From NCBI GenBank assembly GCA_003712165.1, contig RHLH01000001.1:2701575-2765574 (forward strand): a stretch of 64,000 nucleotides of DNA. Direction: 5' to 3'. The notes under the pieces were generated by a model. It made no database searches, had not been told where the DNA came from, and saw only the letters and a program-made list of their open reading frames with translations. This DNA is from Phycisphaera sp. (GTDB taxonomy: Bacteria; Planctomycetota; Phycisphaerae; Phycisphaerales; UBA1924). Below, piece by piece: positions 42,270 to 51,468 of this stretch (its first letter is position 1; every line of letters begins with the position of its first letter). The position numbers and the translations under genes are program-made.

Positions 42270-43580
42270 TCACTTGCCGATGCAGAACGTCTGGAAGATC
42301 AGCCCGAGCACCTCGTCCGGGTCGATGCGCCCCGAGATCACACCCAGTTCATCCAGCGCAAGCCTGAGTTCGCCCGCGATGAGTTCCCACTGCGCTTCCG
42401 GTGCTTCGGCTAAACGCCGTGCACTCTGTATGTGAACCATCGCATCGCGTATGGCGCTATCAAACCTCGCCGCGATGACGCCGCCCGCCGAGGGGCCTGC
42501 CAGCCCCGCCGCCCGAGCGATCGCGCTCCTGAGATCATCGAGATGCCATCCATCGAGCGCGCAGACGTCGACATCAGCGCGCGAATCGTGCGCGATCGGG
42601 ATATCCGCCTTGGTGCGCACTCGCAGTGCGCTCTGCGCCCCCGGCAACTCACCCTCAAAGACTCCGTTAGGATCGCAGTGAAGCACGGCATCCGCGGCTT
42701 CTATCTCCGCGGCTGTGCGCTGGAAGATGGCGCTGCTCAACTGGTTATCTGCGACTTCTTCGAGGCCGGCGAGATCGACAAGCTCGATCCTCGATCCGCC
42801 GGGCAACTCGACTATCTCTGCTATCGCGTCGCGCGTGGTCCCCGGTGCCTCATCCACAACAGAGCGCTGCTTGCCGACGAGCGCGTTGAACAGCGTGCTC
42901 TTACCCGCGCTCGGCTCCCCGGCAAGAACCACACGAGGCACACCCGTCCGCGACTCGCGCGGCTCATCTCCGGAAACATGCTCACCGAGCTCGCCGAGAA
43001 CGAGCCCGAGCCGATCCGAAAGAGCCTTCGGCGCGATCGCGACCACGTCCTCCTGATCTGCGAAGTCGATCCCAGCCTCGACCAGCGCGAGACACTCCGA
43101 GACCTCAGAGGCCCAGCTCATCGCCTTCTCGCCCAGCCTCTGGTTCATGAGGCGGTTTACCTCGGCGAGCTCGGCTTCGTTCTCGGCCGCGATCGTCGCC
43201 GCGACGGTCTTCGCCTGGTCGATCGTCAGCTTGCCGTTGGTGTACGCGCGAGCCGTGAACTCGCCCGCGCCGGCCTGACGCACGCCGGGTAGTTCAACGA
43301 TCTCGCGCACGACACGCGACACAACCGCGGCCCCACCCGGGATGAAGAGATCGACCGAGTCCTCGCCCGTGTACGAGCTAGGCGCAACTGTCACCACGAC
43401 CATCGCGCGGAGCCGGATCTCACCCAGCTTCAACGTCACGAACCGTGCACCGCGGCTCGGCTGGATTTCCTCTTCAAACAGCGGCTGGAAATCGGCAAGA
43501 TCGCCGGAGAGCCTGATCACCGCACGGGGTGCGCTGCCCGGTGCGGAAGCGCTCGAAGCGATGGACCCGGGATTGGTCAC
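42270..43580 (-). CDS. mnmE: tRNA modification GTPase MnmE
   Basis: 436 residues. The N-terminal folate-binding domain is followed by helices flanking a GTPase domain: G1 AGEPSAGKSTLFNALVG, G2 DEAPGTTRD, G3 DLAGLEE and G4 TKAD. The C-terminus FQTFCIGK contains the catalytic cysteine motif FCIGK. With MnmG it makes 5-carboxymethylaminomethyl-uridine in tRNA wobble positions. G3 reads DLAG instead of the usual DTAG. Its start overlaps the yidC stop (ATGA), so both are co-translated. Confidence 0.94.
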   Translation of the reverse strand: MTNPGSIASSASAPGSAPRAVIRLSGDLADFQPLFEEEIQPSRGARFVTLKLGEIRLRAMVVVTVAPSSYTGEDSVDLFIPGGAAVVSRVVREIVELPGVRQAGAGEFTARAYTNGKLTIDQAKTVAATIAAENEAELAEVNRLMNQRLGEKAMSWASEVSECLALVEAGIDFADQEDVVAIAPKALSDRLGLVLGELGEHVSGDEPRESRTGVPRVVLAGEPSAGKSTLFNALVGKQRSVVDEAPGTTRDAIAEIVELPGGSRIELVDLAGLEEVADNQLSSAIFQRTAAEIEAADAVLHCDPNGVFEGELPGAQSALRVRTKADIPIAHDSRADVDVCALDGWHLDDLRSAIARAAGLAGPSAGGVIAARFDSAIRDAMVHIQSARRLAEAPEAQWELIAGELRLALDELGVISGRIDPDEVLGLIFQTFCIGK

Positions 43581-45940
43581 TCCCGGCCCTTGCGCATCGC
43601 ACGCTGCGCTGCGGACTCACCGCCGGGCTTCTTGGGTCCGCCCTTGGCGCCCTCGCGCATCCGCTGCTGCTGCTCGCGGATGGCTTGCTGCTTGTCGGCG
43701 ATCTCCTGAAGCCTTGCCATGAACCCGCCTCGGGGTTTCTTGGGCTTCTTCTTCACCTCGAGCAGATCGTGCTTCTTGATGTGCGCACGGATCCAGCTGT
43801 TCTCGATGATCGCGATCGTGGAATTCGCGATGAAGTACAGCGCGAGCCCGGACGGCGCGTTGTACATGATGACCGGGAACATGACCACGGTCATGATCTT
43901 GATCATCTTCTGCTGGCTCTGCTGCTCTGGCGTGAGTGTCGTGGTCGTCGCGGGCGTCAGGAACTTCTGGTGCGCGTAGAACACAACCGCCAGCAGCAAG
44001 GGCATCACGTTGATCGCGGTGATGAGCCCCATGAGCGGAACGCTGAAGTGCATCGACGAGGGCAGCGGGATGAAGTGATCGGGCTCGGCGAGATCAGCCA
44101 TGAAGGGCCACGCCCCGCCAGAGAGCGTCTGGAACAAGCCGTAAAACGCCGGCTGCTGGCGCAGCTCGTACAGGAAGTACAGGCTCGCGTAGAGCGCGAT
44201 CCAGATCGGCGACTGGAGCAGCATGGGCAGGCAGCCCAGCATGCCCGCGGGGTTGACGCCCTCTTCGCGCCAGAGCTTGGCCATCTCCTGCTGGATCTTC
44301 TGCTTGTCGCCCGCGTACCGCTCCTGGATCTTCTTCTGCTTGGGCGCCAGATCCTGCATCTGCTTGGCGAACCGCTGCATGCGGATCTGAGACCATCGGT
44401 TGATGGGGTGCAGCACGCCGCGGACGCAGAACACGAGCAGGATGATCGCCACGGCCCAGTCGTACGTGAACGACTCGAGGAACTTGACCATCCCGAGCAG
44501 TGGATCGCTCAACCATGTGAACGTGCACATCGCGCAGGGCCCGCCGAAGTTGTAGACGACCAGTTCTTTCACGCCAGCTGCGGTCGCCAGCGCGCTGTCC
44601 TCCATCTGCGTCTTGCTGAGCGGGCCCGCGTAGACGACGAGCGTCTCATCGCTGCTTGCACCCGGTGCAAGCGTGCGCTTCTTGCCGTGCAGCCGCATGA
44701 TCAGCACGCCGTCCTTGGGCTGGGTCGCTTCCTGCAGGACAACGCGATCGATGCGCTCGATCGAATCGAAGGCGAGGGGTGTCGCGGGTGCTTCAACCGA
44801 GTGGACCGCGACACCGTAATACCGGTTCGTCATCGCGGCCCAGACAAGCTCGTGGCTCGCCTTCGTGGCTTCGGGGTTGGGCCAGACGGGCCTCGCCGGG
44901 AGGTAAGGGCTGAAGTACTTGCCGGTGTTGGGGTTCTGCCACTGCGTGACGGACTTGTTGCGTGGACCCAGCACGTTCGTCCGGGGTGTCAGGTATTTTT
45001 TGCCGAGCACGACTTCCCGGTTGATGTCGAGCTCGGGTTTGAGCATGTACCCGAAGCGGAGCCGCCGCTTGTCGCCGCCGTAGGTGACGGCGTCCATCGG
45101 CAGGTCGATCGGACCGAACTGCACGAGGCTCGCCTCAAGCTGAACGCTCGACAGGTTCTCAAGGCTCTGCTCGATACGAAGATCGTTGGTGTTGTCGTTC
45201 AAAACGAACCGGCGAGTCACCCGGATCACGGCTTCGCCGTTCTCGTTCTCGATGATCGCCTCGAACGCTCCCGGCGAGGTCTGCCGCCAGATGCCGCCGC
45301 CGATGAGAGGCACGGGATTGCCATCGACCTCGACCCAGAGCGCGGCGAACGGCGTGATGTAGCTCGAGCCGCTGGCCTGCTGCGCCTGGAGCTGCACGTG
45401 GTACTCTTCGCCGACCTCTTCGCCGGTGACGTGGTACTTGGTGTAGCTCTCGACGCTGTCGAACTCGCTGGCAAGGCGAAGCGATTCGACACCGGCGCCG
45501 ATCGGGCTGAAGTCGAGCTTCATGCGCTTCGGACCGTCGGCGTTGACGCTGCCAATCGGATCGAACGCCTGACTCTCGGCGTGCTTGCGCGGGCGGAGCA
45601 CCCCGATAGATGCAGCCCCATCCTCGGAAACGGCTACTGCCTGCTCGGGTTGCTGCTGGGACTGCTCTTCAACGACATCGGTTTCGTCGTCCGTTGCAGC
45701 TTCAGCTGGCTCAGCTTGCGCGATCGCCTCGTTCGTCTCTGGGACGAGCGGTTTGGATTCCTGCGGGGGCGGTGTTTGCTCACCGGACGCGATCTCGCTG
45801 CTGGCCTGGTCCCCTTGCGGCGCGTTTCGATTGGGCGCGTTGGAGGAGTTGACGTACACAGCCACCGCGACGCCGACGCCGACGAGGATGAGTGCGAGTG
45901 GGATGATGAGCCTGAGCAGTCGGTTTGGCTGCTGCGCCAT
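43577..45940 (-). CDS. yidC: Membrane protein insertase YidC/Oxa1
   Basis: 787 residues, long for YidC because of an acid/glutamine-rich linker after the first helix (residues ~35-90). The N-terminal signal-anchor (LLRLIIPLALILVGVGVAVA) leads the large periplasmic domain (to ~residue 460). The conserved C-terminal five-helix insertase core includes MLGCLPMLLQSPIWIALYAS and the later APSGLALYFIANS. The tail is basic. AAGGGAA precedes the ATG. It inserts and folds inner-membrane proteins with or without Sec. The classical neighbours rnpA and jag are missing; only mnmE follows. Confidence 0.96.
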   Translation of the reverse strand: MAQQPNRLLRLIIPLALILVGVGVAVAVYVNSSNAPNRNAPQGDQASSEIASGEQTPPPQESKPLVPETNEAIAQAEPAEAATDDETDVVEEQSQQQPEQAVAVSEDGAASIGVLRPRKHAESQAFDPIGSVNADGPKRMKLDFSPIGAGVESLRLASEFDSVESYTKYHVTGEEVGEEYHVQLQAQQASGSSYITPFAALWVEVDGNPVPLIGGGIWRQTSPGAFEAIIENENGEAVIRVTRRFVLNDNTNDLRIEQSLENLSSVQLEASLVQFGPIDLPMDAVTYGGDKRRLRFGYMLKPELDINREVVLGKKYLTPRTNVLGPRNKSVTQWQNPNTGKYFSPYLPARPVWPNPEATKASHELVWAAMTNRYYGVAVHSVEAPATPLAFDSIERIDRVVLQEATQPKDGVLIMRLHGKKRTLAPGASSDETLVVYAGPLSKTQMEDSALATAAGVKELVVYNFGGPCAMCTFTWLSDPLLGMVKFLESFTYDWAVAIILLVFCVRGVLHPINRWSQIRMQRFAKQMQDLAPKQKKIQERYAGDKQKIQQEMAKLWREEGVNPAGMLGCLPMLLQSPIWIALYASLYFLYELRQQPAFYGLFQTLSGGAWPFMADLAEPDHFIPLPSSMHFSVPLMGLITAINVMPLLLAVVFYAHQKFLTPATTTTLTPEQQSQQKMIKIMTVVMFPVIMYNAPSGLALYFIANSTIAIIENSWIRAHIKKHDLLEVKKKPKKPRGGFMARLQEIADKQQAIREQQQRMREGAKGGPKKPGGESAAQRAMRKGRE

Positions 45941-45960
45941 GTGGGCGTTCCCTTCCTGGG

Positions 45961-46746
45961 TCAGCGGCCCTCGTAGAGCCTCTCACCGAGCCTGTCGCTG
46001 AGCGCGGGTATGGCCTTGATCTCTTCCGCGGTCTTGGCGATGTCGTACTCGACACGGAAGAACTCGAATTTGTCAGAGTGCATGACAACATACGACGCGC
46101 GGACGTCGCCGTCGCGGGGCTGGCCGACCGAGCCCACGTTGATGATGGCCTTCTCACCATTCTCGAAGGTGAAGGTCTCGTCGGTCATCTCGCCAGGCGG
46201 GTAAAAGTCGGGCTCGTCGGTGAAGACGCCGGGCTGGTGGGTGTGGCCCACGGCGACCATGGTCTCGACGCGCCTGAAGATGGAGCCGAGTTTGTCGGGG
46301 TCACCCACGACGTCGTCGGGGAAGATGTACTCGTTGATCGGGCGGCGGGGTGAGCCGTGCACAAAGAGCATCGGGAGCTCGCCGTCGGGAGCGGTCTCGA
46401 CGACGCGGACACGCAATTGCCCGAGAAAGTCGTAGCGGCGGGCACGTTTCTCATCGTCGGGCTCTGCGTCGAGCTGATCGCGGGTCCAGTACGCAGCCGA
46501 TGCGGCCGGCGCATTGAAGTTTGTCGGCTCGTAAAGCACGCCGAAATCATGGTTTCCCATCAGCGCCCACTCGCAGTGCTCCTGCACGAGGTCGATGCAC
46601 TCGAGCGGGTCCGGGCCGTACCCGATGATGTCGCCGAGGCAGATGATGCGATCGACGCCCTTGGCCTTGATGTCCGCAAGGACGGCCCTGAGGGCTTCCG
46701 CGTTCGAATGGATGTCGCTGATGATCGCTGTAGGCACTGCTGTCAT
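45961..46746 (-). CDS. Calcineurin-like metallophosphoesterase
   Basis: About 261 residues from ATG 46746. All metal-site motifs are present: SDIHSNAEAL, CLGDIIGYGPDP, GNHDFG, VHGSPR and GHTHQPG. There is no signal peptide, so it acts in the cytoplasm as a phosphodiesterase or phosphatase of unknown substrate. It lies 20 bases upstream of yidC and probably precedes it in the operon. The frame upstream of 46746 is open but its residues look like shadow. Confidence 0.87.
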   Translation of the reverse strand: MTAVPTAIISDIHSNAEALRAVLADIKAKGVDRIICLGDIIGYGPDPLECIDLVQEHCEWALMGNHDFGVLYEPTNFNAPAASAAYWTRDQLDAEPDDEKRARRYDFLGQLRVRVVETAPDGELPMLFVHGSPRRPINEYIFPDDVVGDPDKLGSIFRRVETMVAVGHTHQPGVFTDEPDFYPPGEMTDETFTFENGEKAIINVGSVGQPRDGDVRASYVVMHSDKFEFFRVEYDIAKTAEEIKAIPALSDRLGERLYEGR

Positions 46747-46892
46747 CCCGTCTGAGGGCCTTTCCGGGGTCGCGAACGAAATCGGCGGCCCTAGGGCCGT
46801 GATGCTAGGGAACGAGAGCCCGCCGAGCAACGACCGGACCATCCGTCCATAAACCATCCTGACCGGGGCTTGGACCCTTGTTTGCCTGTCGG

Positions 46893-46921
46893 TTGGTACT
46901 TTGGGTTGGCGGTTCTAAGAT
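46893..46921 (+). promoter_or_regulatory. Promoter of the clpP genes
   Basis: TTGGTA at 46893-46898 and TAAGAT at 46916-46921 are separated by exactly 17 bases, a good vegetative promoter. It implies a leader of about 85 bases before the first clpP start at 47012. The rest of the 265-base divergent gap (46747-46892) holds no other clear signal. Confidence 0.6.
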
Positions 46922-46965
46922 TCCAAGCGGATCTCGCCGACAACCATCAGGCGAGGTCCCGGATT

Positions 46966-46989
46966 TGTGGGGCCCAGGCAGGGCCCACA
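46966..46989 (+). promoter_or_regulatory. Stem-loop in the clpP leader
   Basis: TGTGGGGCCC (46966-46975) pairs with GGGCCCACA (46981-46989), with one bulged base and a 5-base loop. It ends about 10 bases before the AAGGAAGG ribosome site of clpP. It could modulate translation or mRNA stability. Confidence 0.5.
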
Positions 46990-47011
46990 GGGCCAAGGAA
47001 GGAACCCGCAC

Positions 47012-47617
47012 ATGCCCGCAGCCAGCAATGTGAGCTACCAGCGAACCCGCGAGATGTCGATCGACGAGCTGTTGCTCGAGAACCGGATCGTCTTCTTGAT
47101 CGGGGAGATCAACCACGCCTCGGCCGCCCGCGTCATGATGCAGATGTTGTACCTCGAGAACCAGAAGCGTGGCTCGGAGATCAACTTCTACATCAACTCT
47201 CCGGGTGGGGCCGTGGACGACACGCTCGCGCTCTTTGACACGATGAAGTTCCTCAGCTCGCCCGTCTCGACGTACTGCATCGGTCGTGCCTACTCGGGCG
47301 GCGCCGTGCTGCTCGCCGCGGGCGAGAAGGGCAAGAGGTACATCCTGCCCCACGCGAAGGTGATGATCCACCAGCCCTACGGCGGTGTGACAGGCCAGGC
47401 CGCGGATATCAAAATCCAGGCCGAGCAGATCATCAAGATGAAGCAGGGTCTCAACAAGATCCTCGCCGACTGCACGGGCCAGTCCTACGACCAGATCGCA
47501 AAGGATGCCGAGCGCGACAAGTACTTCGACGCGGAAGAAGCCAAGGCGTACGGCCTCGTCGACGAGGTCCTCGAGCACCCGCCCGCGGGCGCCGCAGCCA
47601 ACCCCGCGTTCAGCTAA
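47012..47617 (+). CDS. clpP: ATP-dependent Clp protease proteolytic subunit (first copy)
   Basis: 201 residues from ATG 47012 (AAGGA 8 bases upstream). Catalytic serine in [11 protein letters not shown], histidine in VMIHQPYGG, aspartate in [18 protein letters not shown]. The usual ASMG around the serine is AYSGG here; the serine itself is retained. ClpP chambers degrade proteins fed by ClpX or ClpA; clpX is not in the window. It is followed 46 bases later by a second clpP, so a mixed double-ring protease like other bacterial ClpP1P2 is possible. Confidence 0.93.
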   Translation: MPAASNVSYQRTREMSIDELLLENRIVFLIGEINHASAARVMMQMLYLENQKRGSEINFYINSPGGAVDDTLALFDTMKFLSSPVSTYCIGRAYSGGAVLLAAGEKGKRYILPHAKVMIHQPYGGVTGQAADIKIQAEQIIKMKQGLNKILADCTGQSYDQIAKDAERDKYFDAEEAKAYGLVDEVLEHPPAGAAANPAFS

Positions 47618-47663
47618 TCACCGTTCAAAGAACCCACAGACACCCCAGTTCCCGAGGAAGAAA

Positions 47664-48272
47664 ATGTCCTACCTCGTTCCAATCGTCATCGAACAGTCCG
47701 GCAAGGGTGAGCGGTCATACGACATCTACTCCCGCTTGCTCAAGGACCGAATCGTGTTCATTGGCGGCGGCATCAACGATGAGATCGCCAACCTCGCTGT
47801 CGCGCAGCTCCTGTTCCTCCAGAACGAGGACCCGAAGCTCGACATCCACATGTACGTCAACTCCCCGGGCGGCAGCGTCACCGCGGGCCTGGCGATCATC
47901 GACACGATGCGCTATGTCGCACCCGATGTCTGCACGTATATCTTCGGGCAGGCCGCGAGCATGGGCAGCCTCATCTCCTGCGCAGGAACCAAGGGCAAGC
48001 GCTACGCGCTGGCCAACTCGCGCAACCTCATGCACCAGCCGCTGCTCTCGGGCGTCATGGAAGGCCAGGCGACGGACCTCGAGATCGAGGCTCGTGAGAT
48101 GATCAGGCTCCGCGACCGTCTGTATGGCATCTACGCCGAGGCGACCGGAAAGACGACCGACAAGATTGAAGCCGACTGCGACCGCAACAACTGGCTCGAC
48201 GACAAGGAAATGCTCGAGTACGGCCTCATCGACAAGGTCCTCGAGCACCTGCCCAAGAGCACCGAGGGCTGA
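47664..48272 (+). CDS. clpP: ATP-dependent Clp protease proteolytic subunit (second copy)
   Basis: 202 residues from ATG 47664 (GAGGAAG 5-6 bases upstream). Catalytic triad intact: serine in [11 protein letters not shown], histidine in [10 protein letters not shown], aspartate in [20 protein letters not shown]. It is closer to the E. coli consensus (ASMG) than the first copy. The two copies differ enough along their length to be old paralogues rather than a recent duplication. Confidence 0.94.
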   Translation: MSYLVPIVIEQSGKGERSYDIYSRLLKDRIVFIGGGINDEIANLAVAQLLFLQNEDPKLDIHMYVNSPGGSVTAGLAIIDTMRYVAPDVCTYIFGQAASMGSLISCAGTKGKRYALANSRNLMHQPLLSGVMEGQATDLEIEAREMIRLRDRLYGIYAEATGKTTDKIEADCDRNNWLDDKEMLEYGLIDKVLEHLPKSTEG

Positions 48273-48322
48273 TCGGCTCCAAACCGGAATGAACAGGAGC
48301 CCGGCGTGGGTATGCTCAAGGC

Positions 48323-48646
48323 ATGACCACGCCGGGCTTCTGCGTTTTGTACCGTTTCAAGATCAAGCCGGACCGCGAGAACGATTTCATCGAGTCGTGG
48401 TCCGCGGTGACCGTTGCCCTGCGCGACACCCGCGGCGCACTGGGATCCAGACTGCACAAGGGACCCGACGGGCTCTGGTACGCCTACGCCCAGTGGCCCT
48501 CCGCCGAAGTCAGGCGGGCTGCGTTCGAGGGTGATCCCGCCGACGCCGAGGCTTCCGCTCGCATGCGTGACACGATCGAGGAGTCCATGCCCGAGATCGC
48601 GCTCGACCCCGTCGCGGACTACCTCATCCTCGATCGTCCCGAATGA
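48323..48646 (+). CDS. Small ABM/dimeric alpha-beta barrel-like protein
   Basis: 107 residues. FCVLYRFKIKPDRENDFIES and the later YAYAQWPSAEVRRAAF fit the dimeric alpha+beta barrel of antibiotic-biosynthesis-monooxygenase (ABM) family proteins. No cofactor motif is visible, as is usual for this family. A TATGCT box lies 6 bases before the ATG with no Shine-Dalgarno. Its stop overlaps an ATG (48643) of the next frame, but I place the next gene's start further on. Confidence 0.75.
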   Translation: MTTPGFCVLYRFKIKPDRENDFIESWSAVTVALRDTRGALGSRLHKGPDGLWYAYAQWPSAEVRRAAFEGDPADAEASARMRDTIEESMPEIALDPVADYLILDRPE

Positions 48647-48678
48647 GCGGCTTCGCACCAGACCGCTACACTTGCGCC

Positions 48679-49308
48679 ATGAAGCACGCGCTGAAATCCG
48701 CGGCCATCCTTCTCGCACTCACTGCAACTGGTTGCAGCTCTGGCGCGCGCATCGCCAAGACCAACGACAAGCTCCGCCTCGAACGCGAAACCCTACGCGA
48801 ACAGATCGAGCAGCTTGAAAGCGAGAACGCCGAGCTCGAAGCGAAGGTGTCTGAGCTCTCACGGCAGAGCGACGCTTCGCCATCGGACGACATCATCGCG
48901 GCACTCCCTCGGGTCGCCAGCATCGAGCTGACACGGTTCTGCTCCGTATGGACCGAGGGCGGCGCGAGCGAGGCTCGCTTCTTTCTTGTACCCAAGGATG
49001 GTCGGGGGCGGTTCGTCCAAGCCGTAGGCAAGGCCGGCGTGACCGTCGCGGATTACGGGGAACTGGCAGAGCCAATCGAACTTGAAGGCATCGAGCGCAA
49101 CGAGAAGATCGAGCCCATCGGAATGCGGACTCTCAGCGCACTTGAGCTTCGAGACTCATTCGTGTCCGGGCTCTCGGGCAGCTCTTATATGATCAATGTA
49201 CCGCTTACAGAGACGCCATCCAGCGGCGTCATATTCTCCGCGTGGTTTGAGGACGCGATCACCGGCGAGTTACACAGAGTTGGCCGACTTGTCGAAGTAT
49301 CGCACTAA
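48679..49308 (+). CDS. Probable lipoprotein with coiled coil
   Basis: About 209 residues from ATG 48679, which opens a lipoprotein signal (ILLALTATGC, cysteine at ~19). A coiled coil follows (LRLERETLREQIEQLESENA). The remainder is a compact beta-rich domain of no family I know. A TACACT box lies 6 bases before this ATG. An in-frame ATG at 48643 overlapping the previous stop would add 12 residues in front of the signal. The gene abuts the convergent outer-membrane gene with no gap. Confidence 0.75.
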   Translation: MKHALKSAAILLALTATGCSSGARIAKTNDKLRLERETLREQIEQLESENAELEAKVSELSRQSDASPSDDIIAALPRVASIELTRFCSVWTEGGASEARFFLVPKDGRGRFVQAVGKAGVTVADYGELAEPIELEGIERNEKIEPIGMRTLSALELRDSFVSGLSGSSYMINVPLTETPSSGVIFSAWFEDAITGELHRVGRLVEVSH

Positions 49309-50058
49309 CTAGAACTCGACCAGCACACCCAGATACACATCCGCCGTCAGGACGCTGAACTCGGTGATGTCGGTATCAATATCTAGACTCGGCACCCAGA
49401 GCCAGCGAGTGCCGAAGTCGATCCAGACGTTGTCGACGATGCGAGCCTCGACACCGATCGGGAACTGGAGCGCGAAGCTCTCGTCGTCGTCGGTCTCGCC
49501 GTTAATCTCCGCGTCGACCATCGCGTACCCGGCGCCGAAACCCGCGTACCCGCGGTAGCCCTCTGTGGTGATATCAAACAGGATGTTGCCCATGATCGTC
49601 GTGACTTCGATGTCGCCGTCGATGTCCTCGACGGTCGCGCCGTCCGAGTCGATGACCGAGTCCGTGTCGTAGAACCGCTGCGCGAACTCGGCTTCGAACC
49701 GGTACCCAACCCCCACGTCCGCCGGGCTCGGACCCGGACCGAGCCTGAGCCCGACCGCGGCGTTGTATCCGATGCCTACCTTTGAATTCAGTTCAAGGTC
49801 ATCACTGATGCCGCTGTCACGTTCGACATCGACATCGAACGGGAACACAACCGAAACCGCGCCGCGTGCATACACGTGCGGGTGCACACCGGGTGATGCG
49901 TAGAGCGCCTCGTCCTGTACATACCGCTCGAAACTTGGTGCACTGAGAATGCCCCCCGAGCCCTCGACGGGGATGGGGCGGCTGTCGTTTTCATCAGCAA
50001 GCACTCCACCGGACGCGGCAAGAGCCAAGAGCACCGGCACAACACAGGGCTTGATCAT
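49309..50058 (-). CDS. Outer-membrane beta-barrel-like protein
   Basis: 249 residues. Signal peptide (PVLLALAASGGVLA), then alternating amphipathic strands (YNAAVGLRLG, VGVGYRFEAEFAQRF, GYRGYAGFGAGYAMVDAEIN, NVWIDFGTRWLWV) with acidic loops. The C-terminal residue is phenylalanine after VYLGVLVEF, as in outer-membrane barrels recognised by BamA. It looks like an 8-strand OmpA/OmpW-type barrel. AAGGAG precedes the ATG and a TTAGGAT box lies ~30 bases upstream. Confidence 0.78.
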   Translation of the reverse strand: MIKPCVVPVLLALAASGGVLADENDSRPIPVEGSGGILSAPSFERYVQDEALYASPGVHPHVYARGAVSVVFPFDVDVERDSGISDDLELNSKVGIGYNAAVGLRLGPGPSPADVGVGYRFEAEFAQRFYDTDSVIDSDGATVEDIDGDIEVTTIMGNILFDITTEGYRGYAGFGAGYAMVDAEINGETDDDESFALQFPIGVEARIVDNVWIDFGTRWLWVPSLDIDTDITEFSVLTADVYLGVLVEF

Positions 50059-50106
50059 CTGGACCGCTCCTTCATCCGGTTCGTCATGCGATCCTAACGC
50101 GCGGGA

Positions 50107-51420
50107 TCAGTGTCCCGGCAGCGGGAACCGCTCGCACAGGGCCCTGACTTCGTCCCGGACCTGTTGCGTCACCCGCGAGAGTGCATCCTCGCCCTCGAGC
50201 CCGGCGCTGAGCACCCGATCGATGAACTCGGCGACCGTCTTCATCTCGTCGGGACCGAACCCGCGCGTGGTCGTCGCGGGCGTGCCCAAGCGGATGCCAC
50301 TCGTAACAACCGGCTTGCGCTTGTCGCCCGGGATGCCGTTCTTGTTGCAGATGATCCCCGCGTCCTCGAGCCACTTCTCCGCGGCCTTGCCGGTCAGGTC
50401 GCCCTCGGCGCCCTTCGGGTCCTTGGCAGTCAGATCAACGAGCATCAGGTGGTTGTCAGTCCCGCCCGAGGTGATCCGGTAGCCCCGGCCTGTGAGCGAC
50501 TCGGCGAGCGCTTTGGCGTTGGTCACCACATCGGCTTGGTACTGCTTGTACTCGGGCCTCAATGCCTCACCAAACGCGACGGCCTTGGCGGTGATGATGT
50601 GCATGAGAGGCCCGCCCTGCATGCCCGGGAAGAGCGCGCGGTTGACCTTCTTGCTGATCTCTTCGTCGTTGGTCATGATCAGCCCGCCGCGAGGCCCGCG
50701 AAGACTCTTGTGCGTCGTCGTAGTCACGACGTGCGCGTGCGGGAACGGGCTCGGGTGCTGGCCGCCCACGATCAGGCCCGAGATGTGCGCGACGTCAGCC
50801 ATCAAGAGCGCCCCCACCTCGTCGGCGATCGCCCGGAACTTGGCAAAGTCGATCACGCGCGGGTACGCGCTATAGCCGCAGAGAAGCATCTTGGGCTTGT
50901 GCTCAAGGCACACCTCTCGGACGGCGTCGTAGTCGATCTGCTCGAAGCCCTCACCTGCCTCGTCGCGTACGAGCGGGTAGTGGACCGGCTTGTAGTAGTG
51001 GCCGCTGAAGTTGATGGGCAGCCCGTGCGAGAGGTGCCCGCCGTCGGCGAGCACGAGCGAGCAGAACGTGTCGCCCGGTTCCATAAGCGCCATAAAGACC
51101 GCCGCGTTCGCCTGGGCGCCCGAGTGGGGCTGCACGTTGGCGTACGCGCACCCAAACATCTCCTTCGCGCGGTCCTGGGCCAGACGCTCGATCGCGTCGT
51201 GGTGCTCGCACCCGCCGTAGTACCGCCGACCGGGGTACCCCTCGGCGTACTTGTTGGTCATGCACGTCCCGCCCGCGTGCATGACAGCCTCGCTGGCGTG
51301 GTTCTCACTGGCGATCAGCTCGATCGTCGAGGCCTGGCGGTCCGCCTCGGCCTGAACAATGCTTGCCGCCTCCGGGTCCTGCGAGCGGATCAGCTCGACA
51401 ATCTGGTCGTGGATGCTCAT
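50107..51420 (-). CDS. glyA: Serine hydroxymethyltransferase
   Basis: 437 residues. The PLP lysine lies in [14 protein letters not shown], diagnostic of [18 protein letters not shown] and [17 protein letters not shown] are also conserved. It interconverts serine and glycine with one-carbon transfer to tetrahydrofolate. I chose ATG 51420: a TACGAT box lies 6 bases before it, with no Shine-Dalgarno, and the family N-terminus begins here. The longer open frame adds eight unsupported residues. Confidence 0.95.
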   Translation of the reverse strand: MSIHDQIVELIRSQDPEAASIVQAEADRQASTIELIASENHASEAVMHAGGTCMTNKYAEGYPGRRYYGGCEHHDAIERLAQDRAKEMFGCAYANVQPHSGAQANAAVFMALMEPGDTFCSLVLADGGHLSHGLPINFSGHYYKPVHYPLVRDEAGEGFEQIDYDAVREVCLEHKPKMLLCGYSAYPRVIDFAKFRAIADEVGALLMADVAHISGLIVGGQHPSPFPHAHVVTTTTHKSLRGPRGGLIMTNDEEISKKVNRALFPGMQGGPLMHIITAKAVAFGEALRPEYKQYQADVVTNAKALAESLTGRGYRITSGGTDNHLMLVDLTAKDPKGAEGDLTGKAAEKWLEDAGIICNKNGIPGDKRKPVVTSGIRLGTPATTTRGFGPDEMKTVAEFIDRVLSAGLEGEDALSRVTQQVRDEVRALCERFPLPGH

Positions 51421-51468
51421 GCCCGGATCGTACACCGAGACCACGCACAGAGCACCCGCCGCGCAGAA

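Noticed and set aside
43529..45976. Long + strand open frame opposite yidC
   Set aside because: Composition and lack of any motif mark it as a GC-driven shadow of yidC.
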